Shown here: positions 39,656 to 49,308 of the stretch, one piece after another | How the letters are laid out: every line of letters starts with the position of its first letter | How positions within the stretch are numbered: position 1 is the stretch's first letter | Origin: Streptomyces canus | GTDB lineage: Bacteria > Actinomycetota > Actinomycetes > Streptomycetales > Streptomycetaceae | Direction: 5' to 3' | Assembly (NCBI RefSeq): GCF_030815415.1 | Contig: NZ_JAUSWW010000001.1 | Span: 6,510,001 to 6,574,000 of the forward strand | Length of the DNA stretch: 64,000 nucleotides | Translations under genes and position numbers: made by a program | Notes under the pieces: model-generated | Seen by the model: the letters and a program-made list of their open reading frames with translations, nothing else | Databases searched by the model: none | What the model was told of the DNA's origin: nothing

Positions 39656-41419
39656 ATGTCGCGCACACGCTCTGCTCTCACCTCCGCCCTGGCGGTCAAC
39701 CGCCGTACCGTCCTCGCAGCCACCGGCGCCGCAGCCGTCTCCGCGGGCGTCGGCTACGCCCTGCGGCCCACCGACAGCCAGGCCGCCACCACCACCGGCA
39801 CCGCCGCACAGGGGGCGCCCGTCGCCCAGTCCCGGCAGGCCCCCGCCGTCCCGCTCGCCCCGTACACCCGGGGCACGACCGTCGCCACCGTCGCCGCCGC
39901 CCGTACCGCCTCCGGCTTCCGCCGCCTCGGTGACGGTCCCGGCTGGGAGCGGGTGGTGCGCAGTGAGCTCGCCGCACCGAAGGCGGGCCGCGCGGGCCGC
40001 CGTACCGCGCTCGCCGCGTTCGTCCAGCTCACCGATCTGCACCTGATCGACGCCCAGCACCCGCTGCGCCTGGAGTACCTCCGCTCGGCCGACGTGCACG
40101 CCTGGCGGCCCCAGGAGGCGCTGACGGTGCACGGGGCGATCGCGCTCGTGGAGCGGATCAACGCGCTGCGCGGCGCCCCCGTCACCGGCACGCCGCTGCA
40201 CTTCGCCATGACCACCGGCGACAACACGGACAACAACGCCAAGTCCGAGCTGGAGTGGTTCCTGAAGGTCATGAGCGGTGGCCGCGTCATCGCCAACACG
40301 GGGGACCCGCGGCAGTACGAGGGCGTCCAGAACAGCGGGATCAAGCAGTACTGGCAGCCCGGCACCACCGCCCGCGACGCCGACAAGCAGCGCGGCTTCC
40401 CGCACCTCGACGGCTTCCTCGCCGCCGCGATCCGCGAGCTGAACAGCCCCGGCCTGAACCTCCCCTGGTACTCCACGGTCGGCAACCACGACTCCATGCC
40501 GCTGGGCTGCTACGCCTCCCACGGCGACTCCTGGCTCACCGAGTACGCCGTCGGCGGCAAGAAGCTGATGAGCCTGCCCGCCGCCGAGGCCAAGAAGCTC
40601 CAGGACGCCATCAAGAAGGCCAAGGACCCGAGGGGCGTCGGCTTCCGCGACCTCCTCAAGGCCCACGCCCGTGACATGCGCTCGGTGACCCCGGACGAGC
40701 GGCGGGCACCGTTCACCCCGCGCGAGTACGTGCGGGCCCACCTGGACCCGGCCTACCGCGGTCTCGGCCCGGTCGGACACGGCTACTCCACCGCCAACCT
40801 CGACGCGGGCACCCAGTACTACTCCTTCCGCATCGCCGAGGACGTCATCGGCATCAGCCTCGACACCACCGACGCGGGCGGCCACTACGAGGGGTCCGTC
40901 GGGACGGCCCAGATGAAGTGGCTGGACAAGACGCTGAAGGACAACAAGGACTCGTACGCCGTCGTCTTCAGCCACCACACCAGCAAGTCGATGGACAACA
41001 CCCGCCCCGACCCGGCCCGCCCCGGTGAGCGCCGCCACACCGGCGCCGAGGTCGTCACCCTGCTCGGCCGTCACCGGGGCGTCCTCGCCTGGGTGAACGG
41101 CCACATCCACCGCAACGAGATCACCCCGCACGCCGTCGGCAACGGCCGTTCCTTCTGGGAGATCTCCACCGCCTCCCACGTCGACTACCCCCAACTCGCC
41201 CGCGTCGTCGAGCTGGTGGACAACAAGGACGGCACGATCTCCCTCTTCACCACCTGTGTCGAGTCCTCGGCCCCGCACCGCACGGACTTCGCCGACCTCT
41301 CCCAGACGGGCCTGTCGGCCCTGTACCGCGAGCTCTCCTACAACGCCCCCGGCGGCCGTACGGACCTGGCGGGCACGACGGGCGACCGCAACACCGAGCT
41401 GGTGCTGAAGAAGGGCTGA
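39656..41419 (+). CDS. Tat-exported metallophosphoesterase (TIGR03767-like)
   Basis: A 587-residue secreted phosphoesterase. Tat signal with twin arginine NRRTVLAATG. The calcineurin-type metal motifs are spread through the sequence: QLTDLHLIDAQ, TTGDNTDNN, YSTVGNHDSMP, FSHHTSKSM and NGHIHRNEI. Actinobacterial family of unknown substrate. ATG 39656. The 230-bp gap upstream contains nothing beyond a probable promoter. Confidence 0.9.
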   Translation: MSRTRSALTSALAVNRRTVLAATGAAAVSAGVGYALRPTDSQAATTTGTAAQGAPVAQSRQAPAVPLAPYTRGTTVATVAAARTASGFRRLGDGPGWERVVRSELAAPKAGRAGRRTALAAFVQLTDLHLIDAQHPLRLEYLRSADVHAWRPQEALTVHGAIALVERINALRGAPVTGTPLHFAMTTGDNTDNNAKSELEWFLKVMSGGRVIANTGDPRQYEGVQNSGIKQYWQPGTTARDADKQRGFPHLDGFLAAAIRELNSPGLNLPWYSTVGNHDSMPLGCYASHGDSWLTEYAVGGKKLMSLPAAEAKKLQDAIKKAKDPRGVGFRDLLKAHARDMRSVTPDERRAPFTPREYVRAHLDPAYRGLGPVGHGYSTANLDAGTQYYSFRIAEDVIGISLDTTDAGGHYEGSVGTAQMKWLDKTLKDNKDSYAVVFSHHTSKSMDNTRPDPARPGERRHTGAEVVTLLGRHRGVLAWVNGHIHRNEITPHAVGNGRSFWEISTASHVDYPQLARVVELVDNKDGTISLFTTCVESSAPHRTDFADLSQTGLSALYRELSYNAPGGRTDLAGTTGDRNTELVLKKG

Positions 41420-41514
41420 AACCCGCTCAACCGGCCAACCCGGCTCAACCTCGGCGATCTCGGCCGGGTCTCACCCCCCGACCACGCTCGACGAAGAGCA
41501 CAAAGGGGAGAGAC

Positions 41515-42660
41515 ATGACCGTACGGACGACTCTCGTGGCGGCGACGGCCGTGGCGCTGTCACTGGCCCTGGCGGGCCCCGCGGTCGCGGCCGCGCCCGC
41601 CGGAGGTGACCACGAGACGACCCGCGAGGCGATCGAGGCCGCGGTGAAGGACGGCGTACCCGGGGTGACGGCGACGGCGAGGACCGGACACCGCGTCTGG
41701 GCCACGACCGCCGGTGTGGGCAACCTCAAAACGGACCAGCCACGTTCGGTCCACGACCGCTACCGCGTCGGCAGCATCACCAAGACCTTCGTCTCGACGG
41801 TCCTGCTGCAACTGGAGGCGGAGGGGCGGTTGTCGCTGGACGACAAGGTGGCGAAGTGGCTGCCGGGTACCGTCCGGGGCAACGGCCACGACGGCCGCCG
41901 CATCACCCTGCGCCGGCTCCTCAACCACACCAGCGGCATCTTCGACTACACCGCCGACGACGATTTCGTCAGGACGTACTTCCTCAAGGACGGCTTCCTC
42001 GAGCATCGTTACGACACGAAGGCGCCGGCGGACCTGGTGGCCATCGCGATGACCCACAAGCCGGACTTCGCGCCGGGCACCTCCTGGAACTACTCCAACA
42101 CCAACTACGTCCTGGCGGGCATGGTGATCGAGAAGGTCACGGGCAGGCCGTACGGGGACGAGGTCCGCCGGCGGATCGTGGAACCCCTGTCCCTGAACGC
42201 CACCTCCGTCCCCGGCACCCGGGTCACCGTCCCGGGGCCCAGCAGCCGCGCCTACTCCAAGCTCGCCGAGACGACGACGGGACCGACGTACGACGTCACG
42301 AAGCTGAACCCCTCGCTCGCCTTCTCGGCGGGCGAGATGATCTCGGACTCCTCCGACCTGAACCGCTTCTACTCCGCGCTGCTGCGGGGCAAGCTGCTCC
42401 CGCCGAAGCAGCTGAAGGAGATGAAGACGACCGTGCCGGTCGAGGTCATCCCGAACGCCGGCTACGGCCTCGGCCTCATCGACCGCAAGCTGTCGTGCGG
42501 CGTCCACGTCTGGGGCCACGGCGGCGGCATCCACGGCTCGACCTCGGAGGCGGTGACCACGGCGGACGGCCGCCACTCGCTCGCCCTCAACTTCAACGGG
42601 GACTGGTCGGGGGACACCGATGCCGTGATCGAGGCGGAGTTCTGCGGCAAGGAGAGCTGA
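41515..42660 (+). CDS. Secreted serine hydrolase (beta-lactamase/D-Ala-D-Ala carboxypeptidase class)
   Basis: A 381-residue exported enzyme. Signal peptide AVALSLALAGPAVAAAP; active-site SxxK in VGSITKTF; YSN in WNYSNTNY; HGG-type third motif in VWGHGGGIHG. Fits the class C beta-lactamase/R61 DD-peptidase family acting on D-amino-acid peptides or esters. AAAGGGGAG precedes the ATG. Confidence 0.92.
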   Translation: MTVRTTLVAATAVALSLALAGPAVAAAPAGGDHETTREAIEAAVKDGVPGVTATARTGHRVWATTAGVGNLKTDQPRSVHDRYRVGSITKTFVSTVLLQLEAEGRLSLDDKVAKWLPGTVRGNGHDGRRITLRRLLNHTSGIFDYTADDDFVRTYFLKDGFLEHRYDTKAPADLVAIAMTHKPDFAPGTSWNYSNTNYVLAGMVIEKVTGRPYGDEVRRRIVEPLSLNATSVPGTRVTVPGPSSRAYSKLAETTTGPTYDVTKLNPSLAFSAGEMISDSSDLNRFYSALLRGKLLPPKQLKEMKTTVPVEVIPNAGYGLGLIDRKLSCGVHVWGHGGGIHGSTSEAVTTADGRHSLALNFNGDWSGDTDAVIEAEFCGKES

Positions 42661-42749
42661 GGCAAGGAGAGCTGGGGCTCGGGCCCTGACTTTGCCGGGA
42701 CTTTCATTGACAAGGGTTCAACGAAAAGTCGAAGATCCGCTCGACATTC

Positions 42750-43250
42750 ATGGGATTTTCGAGGCGGCATATCGTGGCGTCGGGTCTGACCGGTCGGGTT
42801 GCCCGGCGGTCGCAGCGGTTCTTGGAGCCCGGTGAGCATGTCGGGCGCGTGGTGCTGGCACAGGGCGGGCTCAATCCCTGGGTGCAGAACGCCTTCTTCC
42901 TGAGTGGGCCCATCGGGGCGCGCTTCGCCGCCGCCTCGTGGGGCGGGCCGGGCGTTTTCGATCTGCTCTGGACCCTTCTGGGGGCACTTGCCGGAGTCGT
43001 TCTCGCCACCGCGTTCATCAGCCGCCGTGTGGTGCTGCTGACCGACCGGGGTGTCGTCGTGCTGGAGTACGGGCGGTTCGGGAGGGTGTGGCCGACGCGC
43101 GTGCTCGCGCGGTTGCCGGCGGGGACGGGACTGGGCCCGCTGTCCGGGCTGTGGGCGCGGACCGAGCTGGCCGGTGAGCGGCTGTGGATCCACCGGAGAT
43201 GGCACCGGGACGCCGCTGTGCCGAAGGCGCCGCACGCCGGTGGGTGGTAG
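42750..43250 (+). CDS. Membrane protein of unknown function
   Basis: A 166-residue protein with two hydrophobic helices (about residues 45-90: GPIGARFAAASWGGPG, LLWTLLGALAGVVLATAFI) followed by a PH-like C-terminus (RRVVLLTDRGVVVLEYGRF, RLWIHRRW). Typical of small actinomycete membrane proteins. No function assigned. Followed by a strong hairpin. Confidence 0.7.
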   Translation: MGFSRRHIVASGLTGRVARRSQRFLEPGEHVGRVVLAQGGLNPWVQNAFFLSGPIGARFAAASWGGPGVFDLLWTLLGALAGVVLATAFISRRVVLLTDRGVVVLEYGRFGRVWPTRVLARLPAGTGLGPLSGLWARTELAGERLWIHRRWHRDAAVPKAPHAGGW

Positions 43251-43264
43251 GCGGCCGCACGCGT

Positions 43265-43305
43265 AGGAGGGGCCGCCGATCCCCCTCCGATCGGCGGCCC
43301 CTCCT
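43265..43305. terminator. Strong bidirectional hairpin
   Basis: Perfect 16-bp stem AGGAGGGGCCGCCGAT (43265-43280) with its complement at 43290-43305, loop of 9; the right side is pyrimidine-rich (CTTCCCCC). Confidence 0.88.
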
Positions 43306-43335
43306 CTTCCCCCTTGGTGCTGCCCCGGTCCGTCA

Positions 43336-44382
43336 CTACCGGGGCAGCACCACGACATACGCCGCCGGGTCGCGGTCGCCCGACGCCATGAGCGCCGTGC
43401 GGACCACCGTCGCCTGCTGTTCCGCCGCGTCGCGGAGCTTCTTCGGGGTGATGTGGACGACCGTGATGCCGAGGCGCTCCAGGTGTTCGCGCTTGCGGGC
43501 GTACTCGGACCACAGGGCGTCCTCGTCCTGGCGGGGGACCCGGGTGTCCAGCTCCACGGCCACCGCCTGTTCCGGCCAGTACGCGTCCAGGCCGCCCAGG
43601 TGGGGGCCGCCGGGGAGGCGGAGGTCGACGTTCCACACCGGGTCCGGCAGACCGTGCTCGCGGACCATGCGGTACAGGCGGTCCTCCGCGATCGACCGGC
43701 CTTCCGCGAGCAGGGAGTCCACCGCGTCCACCACGTGCGGCCGGCTCAGCAGCTTCGCGTTGCTCAACTCACGGACCACCGCCGCCGGTTCGCAGTGGCC
43801 GCCCCGGACCGCCTCGGTGAGCAGCCGGCTTACCACTCCCGCGTCCGACAGTTCCGCCACCGCGTCGGCCAGGGCGCGGGGCACCGGGGCCACCGGGAGA
43901 CCCGTGACCTGTTGCGGGGCCGGCAGGGACGTCGTACGGACGATGCGGGCGCAGCCCGTCGAGCGCAGCCGGCGCAGGCGCGGGACCAGGACGTCCAGCT
44001 TGTCCTGCGCCATCAGCGGGGGCGCCGACGTGAAGCCGTGCAGCGTCAGGGCCGCCAGACCGGTGAGCATCGCCTCCGCGTACGTCGGGGCGTGCGGCTG
44101 CTCGGCTCCGGGCTGGGCCGGGACCCCCGCCGGGCGCTCCTTCGCCGTGTACATCAGGACCGCGTGCAGGCGCTCCTCGCCGGTCGGCGGGCCCGGGTGG
44201 AGCAGGATCACGCCCGGGAGGAGCTGCTGCCAGGGGCCGCCGGGGCGGCACTGCTCGTTCGTCTCCGAGGAGGAGACGCCGTGCGACCTCAACTGCGCGG
44301 CCGTCATCACCCGGCGGCGCACCTCCGAGAGGTGGCGGACCGGGCGGGGGGAGAGCGGGGGGACCGGGGTGTTGTGGTTCAT
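43336..44382 (-). CDS. AbiEi/DUF559-like protein
   Basis: A 348-residue protein. The N-terminal part (MTAAQLRSHGVSSSETNEQC, GPWQQLLPGVILLHPG, LTGLAALTLHGF) looks like the winged-helix and body of AbiEi-type proteins. The C-terminal part (YWPEQAVAVELDTRVPRQDED, YARKREHLERLGITVVHITP) looks like an endonuclease-fold, Vsr/DUF559 type: conserved acidic VELD and a Lys/Arg-rich helix. ATG 44382; an in-frame extension to 44451 is unlikely. No partner toxin gene is next to it, so the toxin-antitoxin role is only a possibility. Confidence 0.7.
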   Translation of the reverse strand: MNHNTPVPPLSPRPVRHLSEVRRRVMTAAQLRSHGVSSSETNEQCRPGGPWQQLLPGVILLHPGPPTGEERLHAVLMYTAKERPAGVPAQPGAEQPHAPTYAEAMLTGLAALTLHGFTSAPPLMAQDKLDVLVPRLRRLRSTGCARIVRTTSLPAPQQVTGLPVAPVPRALADAVAELSDAGVVSRLLTEAVRGGHCEPAAVVRELSNAKLLSRPHVVDAVDSLLAEGRSIAEDRLYRMVREHGLPDPVWNVDLRLPGGPHLGGLDAYWPEQAVAVELDTRVPRQDEDALWSEYARKREHLERLGITVVHITPKKLRDAAEQQATVVRTALMASGDRDPAAYVVVLPR

Positions 44383-44496
44383 GCAGCGGGGGTTCCCGCC
44401 GTTGACCTGATTCCTAACCCCTGTTACATGCCTGTCGACGAATGCGGACAAGGCGGTACTAAAGGACGGGTGTTCGGGTGCCGAGTAGGCGGCGAA

Positions 44497-44529
44497 AACC
44501 CCTGGTCCGAATGGGTTGGACCAGGGGTT
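44497..44529. repeat. 12-bp inverted repeat, possible terminator
   Basis: AACCCCTGGTCC (44497-44508) and GGACCAGGGGTT (44518-44529), 9-nt loop, in the gap between two leftward genes. It could end the pepN2 transcript only if read in the opposite sense, so it more likely shapes the 44382 promoter region. Confidence 0.5.
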
Positions 44530-44616
44530 ACGGCCGCTAGTGACTGAATCTCGTAACGGCTACCAAGCGCCCAAGCTCAGGGCAGAGATCGGTGGAGATC
44601 GGCGGTGACCGGCGGT

Positions 44617-47190
44617 TCAGCCCGCCGTCGCGTCGCACTCCTGTCCGCGCAACGCCCGTGCCAGGTCGTCCCTCGCCTCCAGCACCAGACGGCGAAGGGC
44701 CGGTGCGGCCTCCTCGTGCGCCGCCAGCCACGCGTCCGTCGCCTCCACCGTCGCCCGCGACTGCTGGAGCGAGGGGAACATGCCGCCGACCACGTCCATG
44801 CCGATCTGGATCGAGCGGTCCGTCCACACCCGCTCGATCACCTCGAAGTACTTCGCCGCGTACGGCGCCAGCAACTCCCGCTGCGAGGACTGGTTCCAGC
44901 CCGAGATCGTCGCCCCGACCAGTGCGTTCGAGAGAGCGTCGGACTCCACCACCTGCGCCCACGCCTGCGCCTTCACCGCCGCCGACGGGCGGGCCGCCAG
45001 ACAGCGGACCTGGTGGCGCTTGCCCGACGCCGTGTCGTCGCGAGCCAGTTCGGCCGCGAGCGCCGACTCGTCCGCCACCCCGTGCGCGGCCAGCGGCTCC
45101 AGGAACGCCCAGCGCAGCTCCTGGTCCACCTCCAGGCCCTCGATCTTCGCCGTTCCCTCCAGCAGGCCCTGGAGCAGCTGGAGATCCGCCGCACCCGACG
45201 CCACCGTCGCGAAGAACCGCGCCCACGCCAGCTGGTGCTCACTGCCCGGCTCCGCCAGCCGCAGCTCCCTCAGCGCGCCCTCGGCCAGCAGCCGCTCGCC
45301 CGTCGGAGCCCACTGCGGGGTCACGTAGTTGACCAGCGAGGAGTTCGCCCACGCGTGCAGCATCTGCAGCACACCGATGTCCGACTCCCGGCCCGCGAAC
45401 CGCAGCACCAGGTCCACGAAGTCCCGGGCGGGCAGCAGCGCGTCCCTCGTCATGTTCCACAGCGCCGACCAGCACAGGGCGCGGGCCAGCGGGTCGGTGA
45501 GGTCCCCCAGATGCGCCTTGAGGGTCTCCAGGGAGCCCGTGTCGAACCGCGTCTTGCAGTACGTCAGGTCATCGTCGTTGACCAGGACGAGCTCCGGCGC
45601 CTGCGCGCCCGCCAGCTCCGGCACGACCGTCCTCGGCCCGTCGACGTCCACCTCCACGCGCGCGTACCGCTCGACCGCCCCGTCCGCGCCCTTGCGGTAC
45701 AGGCCCACCGCCACCCGGTGCGGGCGCAGTTCGGGGTGGGACTCGGCGGCCTCCTGGACCACGGCGAGCTCGTCCACCAGGCCCTCGGGGTTCAACAGCA
45801 CCTGCGGAGTCAGGGAGTTCACCCCGGCCGTCTGGAGCCACGACCGCGACCAGACCGCCATGTCCCGGCCGCTGGTCTCCTCCAGCACCGACAGCAGGTC
45901 ACCGAGGCGGGTGTTGCCGTAGGCGTGCCGTTTGAAGTAGCGCCGCGCGCCCTCGAGGAACGCGTCCTGACCGACGTACGCCACGAGCTGCTTCAGCACG
46001 GAGGCGCCCTTGGCGTACGTGATGCCGTCGAAGTTGAGCTTGGCGTCCTGGAGGTCGCGGATGTCCGCCGTGATCGGATGCGTCGACGGCAGCTGGTCGG
46101 CGCGGTACGCCCAGGCCTTGCGGCGGTTGGCGAAGGTGATCCAGGCGTTCTCGAAGCGGGTCGCGCCGACGTTGGCGAACGTGCCCATGAAGTCCGCGAA
46201 GGACTCCTTCAGCCACAGGTCGTCCCACCACACCATGGTGACGAGGTCGCCGAACCACATGTGGGCCATCTCGTGCAGGATGACGTTGGCCCGCGCCTCG
46301 TAGGACGCCTGGGTCACCTTGCCGCGGAAGATGTACTCCTCGCGGAAGGTCACCAGGCCCGGGTTCTCCATCGCGCCCAGGTTGTACTCGGGCACGAACG
46401 CCTGGTCGTACTTCCCGAAGGGATACGGGTAGTCGAAGTGCTCGTGGAAGAAGTCCAGGCCCTGCTTGGTGATCAGGAAGACGTCGTCGGCGTCGAAGTG
46501 CTTCGCCAGGCCCTTGCGGCACAGGGCGCCGAGGGGGATCTCCAGCGTCGTACCGTCGCCCAGATCACGGGAGTAGGAGTCCGTCACGTAGTGGTACGGG
46601 CCCGCCACCACGCAGGTGATGTACGTCGAGATCGGCTTCGTCTCCGCGAAGCGCCACACGCCCTCGGACCGTTCCCCGGCCCCGTTGCTCCACACCGTCC
46701 AGGCCTCCGGTGCCCGCACCTCGAAGCGGAACGGGGCCTTGAGGTCCGGCTGCTCGAAGGTGGCGAAGACGCGGCGGGAGTCGGCCGGCTCGTACTGGGT
46801 GTAGAGGTAGACCTCGCCGTCCTCGGGGTCGACGAAGCGGTGCAGGCCCTCGCCGGTACGGGAGTAGGCGCACTGGGCGTCGACGACCAGCTCGTTGTCG
46901 GCGGCCAGGTCCTCCAGGGCGATCCGGGAGCCGTCGAAGACCTCGCTCGGGTCCAGATCCTTGCCGTTGAGGGAGACGGCCGTCACACTCGGCGCGATCA
47001 GATCCGCGAAGCTGGACGCGCCGGGCTCACTGCACCGGAAGCGGATCGTGGTCACGGACCGGAAGGTGCGCGGCGCCTCGTCCCCGCCGCCCACGGCGGA
47101 GCGGACGTCGAGGGACACGTCGTACCCGTCGACGGACAGCAGGGCGGCCCGCTCCCGGGCCTCGTCGCGGGACAGATTCTCACCGGGCAC
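44617..47190 (-). CDS. pepN: Aminopeptidase N paralogue (M1 family)
   Basis: An 857-residue M1 aminopeptidase, the same length as the copy at 23726-26299. GAMENPGLVTF and zinc site HEMAHMWFGDLV...KESF are intact. GTG 47190 (VPGENLSRDEARERA) matches the start of the paralogue; GTG 47199 is possible but leaves no room for the GAGGGA site. Two divergent PepN paralogues are common in Streptomyces; the division of labour between them is unknown. Confidence 0.94.
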   Translation of the reverse strand: MPGENLSRDEARERAALLSVDGYDVSLDVRSAVGGGDEAPRTFRSVTTIRFRCSEPGASSFADLIAPSVTAVSLNGKDLDPSEVFDGSRIALEDLAADNELVVDAQCAYSRTGEGLHRFVDPEDGEVYLYTQYEPADSRRVFATFEQPDLKAPFRFEVRAPEAWTVWSNGAGERSEGVWRFAETKPISTYITCVVAGPYHYVTDSYSRDLGDGTTLEIPLGALCRKGLAKHFDADDVFLITKQGLDFFHEHFDYPYPFGKYDQAFVPEYNLGAMENPGLVTFREEYIFRGKVTQASYEARANVILHEMAHMWFGDLVTMVWWDDLWLKESFADFMGTFANVGATRFENAWITFANRRKAWAYRADQLPSTHPITADIRDLQDAKLNFDGITYAKGASVLKQLVAYVGQDAFLEGARRYFKRHAYGNTRLGDLLSVLEETSGRDMAVWSRSWLQTAGVNSLTPQVLLNPEGLVDELAVVQEAAESHPELRPHRVAVGLYRKGADGAVERYARVEVDVDGPRTVVPELAGAQAPELVLVNDDDLTYCKTRFDTGSLETLKAHLGDLTDPLARALCWSALWNMTRDALLPARDFVDLVLRFAGRESDIGVLQMLHAWANSSLVNYVTPQWAPTGERLLAEGALRELRLAEPGSEHQLAWARFFATVASGAADLQLLQGLLEGTAKIEGLEVDQELRWAFLEPLAAHGVADESALAAELARDDTASGKRHQVRCLAARPSAAVKAQAWAQVVESDALSNALVGATISGWNQSSQRELLAPYAAKYFEVIERVWTDRSIQIGMDVVGGMFPSLQQSRATVEATDAWLAAHEEAAPALRRLVLEARDDLARALRGQECDATAG

Positions 47191-47348
47191 GGGCGGCACT
47201 CCCTCGGGGGGCGTTCGGTATGTGGACAGCACCGATCCTGCCATGTGCCCCTGACGCGCGGCAGCAGGTAATGAGGGGCGGCAACGGGAATGGGGCGGGA
47301 CGCGGACGGCGTTCCCTCTTCGTTCGAACACTTTCCTTTAGGAGACGC

Positions 47349-48005
47349 ATGTCCGAGACCAGCACCGCGAAGACGCCCGTCGACTTCTGGTTCGACCCCC
47401 TGTGCCCCTGGGCCTGGATGACCTCCCGCTGGGTTCTGGAAGTGGAGAAGGTCCGGGACATCGAGGTGCGCTGGCACATCATGAGCCTGGCCGTGCTGAA
47501 CGAGGACAAGATCGACCAGCTGCCCGAGGAGTACCGGGACATGCTGGCGACCAAGGCGTGGAAGCCGGTACGGGTGGCGACGGCCGCCTGGCAGAAGCAC
47601 GGCGCGGACGTCCTCGGCCCGCTCTACACCGCGCTCGGCACCCGCTTCCACAACAACGGCGAGGGCCCGACGCTCGAGGCCATAGCCGCCGCGCTGGCCG
47701 ACGCCGGTCTCCCCGCCGACCTGATCGACTACGCCGACCAGGAGGACTTCGAGTTCGACGCCGAGCTGCGCGCCTCCCACAAGGAGGGCATCGAGAAGGT
47801 CGGCCAGGAGGTCGGCACCCCGGTCATCGCCGTCCCCGGCCCCGACGGCGAGCAGATCGCCTTCTTCGGCCCGGTCGTCACCCCGGCCCCCAAGGGCGAC
47901 GACGCGGCAAGGCTCTGGGACGGCACACTCGCGGTCGCCTCGGTCCCGGGCTTCTACGAGATCAAGCGCACCCGCACCAAGGGCCCGGACTTCAGCAACC
48001 TGTAG
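47349..48005 (+). CDS. DsbA-family / Rv2466c-like mycothiol-dependent oxidoreductase
   Basis: A 218-residue thioredoxin-fold protein with active-site motif CPWAW in WFDPLCPWAWMTSRW, as in Rv2466c, a mycothiol-dependent reductase of mycobacteria; a cis-Pro region (VGTPVIAVPG) follows. ATG 47349 with AGGAG 6 nt upstream. Divergent from pepN2. Likely role in thiol redox or activation of nitro compounds. Confidence 0.9.
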   Translation: MSETSTAKTPVDFWFDPLCPWAWMTSRWVLEVEKVRDIEVRWHIMSLAVLNEDKIDQLPEEYRDMLATKAWKPVRVATAAWQKHGADVLGPLYTALGTRFHNNGEGPTLEAIAAALADAGLPADLIDYADQEDFEFDAELRASHKEGIEKVGQEVGTPVIAVPGPDGEQIAFFGPVVTPAPKGDDAARLWDGTLAVASVPGFYEIKRTRTKGPDFSNL

Positions 48006-48008
48006 GGA

Positions 48009-48236
48009 TCACTCATTGGGGTCGGCGGCCGGGATCCGGAGTTCCTCCGGGAGCAGGTCGCCGTCTCCCTGGTTGTGCACGGGCTGGTACCACCGACAGC
48101 CTTCCGCGGTGCAACGCCACAGGTCGGTCCTGCCGCAGTGCTTCTCCTTGGCCTTCGCCCTCTCTCCGGCGTCGAGCATCCGGTACACCTGGTTGTACTT
48201 CTTGCAGCCGGGACAGTACTTGTTCTTGAAGAACAT
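48009..48236 (-). CDS. Small zinc-ribbon-like protein
   Basis: A 75-residue protein with four cysteines in two pairs (CPGCKK near the N-terminus; RCTAEGCRWYQ) plus one in KHCGRT. The N-terminus FFKNKYCPGC is basic. Its ATG at 48236 overlaps the TGA of the GDPD gene (TGATG), with GAGGAGG just upstream, so it is translated with the sugar operon. Unknown function, possibly a metal-binding accessory protein. Confidence 0.65.
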   Translation of the reverse strand: MFFKNKYCPGCKKYNQVYRMLDAGERAKAKEKHCGRTDLWRCTAEGCRWYQPVHNQGDGDLLPEELRIPAADPNE

Positions 48237-49282
48237 CAACCCCTCCTCGCGATCACCGCCAGATCAGGGAAGTCCGTCACCACCGCGTCGACTCCCAGCC
48301 TGTAGTACAGCGCGTATTCGGCGAACGCGTCCCCGAAATCGTTCGCTCCGCTTCCGCGCCGGAAGGCCGCGGGCAGGAACTGGTTCTCCGCGCGGAAGGT
48401 GTACGGCCCCACCCTCAGCCCCGCCGCGTGCGCGTCCGCGAGCAGGGTCGACGCGGCGACCGACGATTTGTCCGGCCCGATCCACGCCGCGTACCGCGCG
48501 ATCCGCGCCAGCCCCGCCGGGGTCATCATGTCCGCGTACGTCGTCGGATCACCCGCCGAGACCAGGTCGTACGGTCCTCCCGTCGTCCCCAGCGCCTGCC
48601 ACAGCGGCACGCCGAGTCCCGTCATCCGCCGCAGGCTCGTCGGCTCGAAGGACTGGACGACGCACTCGCGCGGCCCGAGACGGTTGCGGCGGATCAGGGC
48701 CGTCAACTGCGGCTCCAGCTCCAGGCCGATCGAGCGGAAGTACGTCGGGTGCTTGGTCTCGGGGAAGACGGCGATCGTGCGGCCGGACGACCGCGACAGC
48801 TTCCGCGCCAGATCCACCACCTCCTGGAAGGTGAGGATCCGCTCCCGGCCGTCGAAGACCGTGTTGCGGTTGCGGACCAGCGGCAGCCGTTCCACCGCCC
48901 ACAGCGTCTTCAGCTCCGCCAGCGTGAAGTCCTCGGTGAACCAGCCGGTCACCGACCGCCCGTCCACCGTCTTCGTCGTACGGCGGTCCCCGAACTCCGG
49001 TTGCGCCGCCACGTCCGTCGTCTGCGAGATCTCGTTCTCGTGCCGGACCACCAGCACGTGGTCCTTCGTCGGCACCAGGTCCGGTTCGATCCAGTCGGCG
49101 CCCGCCTGGACGGCGTACGTGTAGGAGGCGGCGGTGTGTTCCGGGCGCCAGCCGGCGGCTCCCCGGTGTCCGATCACCAGAGGCCGCCCCCTTTCGGGAA
49201 CCGCCGCGTGGGCGGGCACGGCCGCGGCCACCGGGGTGGCGGCGGCCGCGAGCAGGACGGAACGACGTCTTATCTCAGTCAT
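48236..49282 (-). CDS. Exported glycerophosphodiester phosphodiesterase (GDPD)
   Basis: A 348-residue secreted GDPD that cleaves glycerophosphodiesters to glycerol-3-phosphate and alcohol. Tat-like leader RRRSVLLAAAATPVAAA; catalytic HRG...PEHT (LVIGHRGAAGWRPEHT), metal residues in EPDLVPTKDHVLVVRHE, and IAVFPETKHP. ATG 49282, 26 bp after the kinase stop, so last but one gene of the uptake operon. Confidence 0.92.
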   Translation of the reverse strand: MTEIRRRSVLLAAAATPVAAAVPAHAAVPERGRPLVIGHRGAAGWRPEHTAASYTYAVQAGADWIEPDLVPTKDHVLVVRHENEISQTTDVAAQPEFGDRRTTKTVDGRSVTGWFTEDFTLAELKTLWAVERLPLVRNRNTVFDGRERILTFQEVVDLARKLSRSSGRTIAVFPETKHPTYFRSIGLELEPQLTALIRRNRLGPRECVVQSFEPTSLRRMTGLGVPLWQALGTTGGPYDLVSAGDPTTYADMMTPAGLARIARYAAWIGPDKSSVAASTLLADAHAAGLRVGPYTFRAENQFLPAAFRRGSGANDFGDAFAEYALYYRLGVDAVVTDFPDLAVIARRG

Positions 49283-49308
49283 GCGACTCCCCATTCCCGT
49301 ACGGCGAT

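Noticed and set aside
44497..44529. tRNA-like fold
   Set aside because: Only a single stem-loop; no D or T arm or CCA-end pattern.
44605..47271. 888-codon plus-strand frame opposite the second pepN
   Set aside because: Shadow; the minus strand carries HEXXH and GAMEN.
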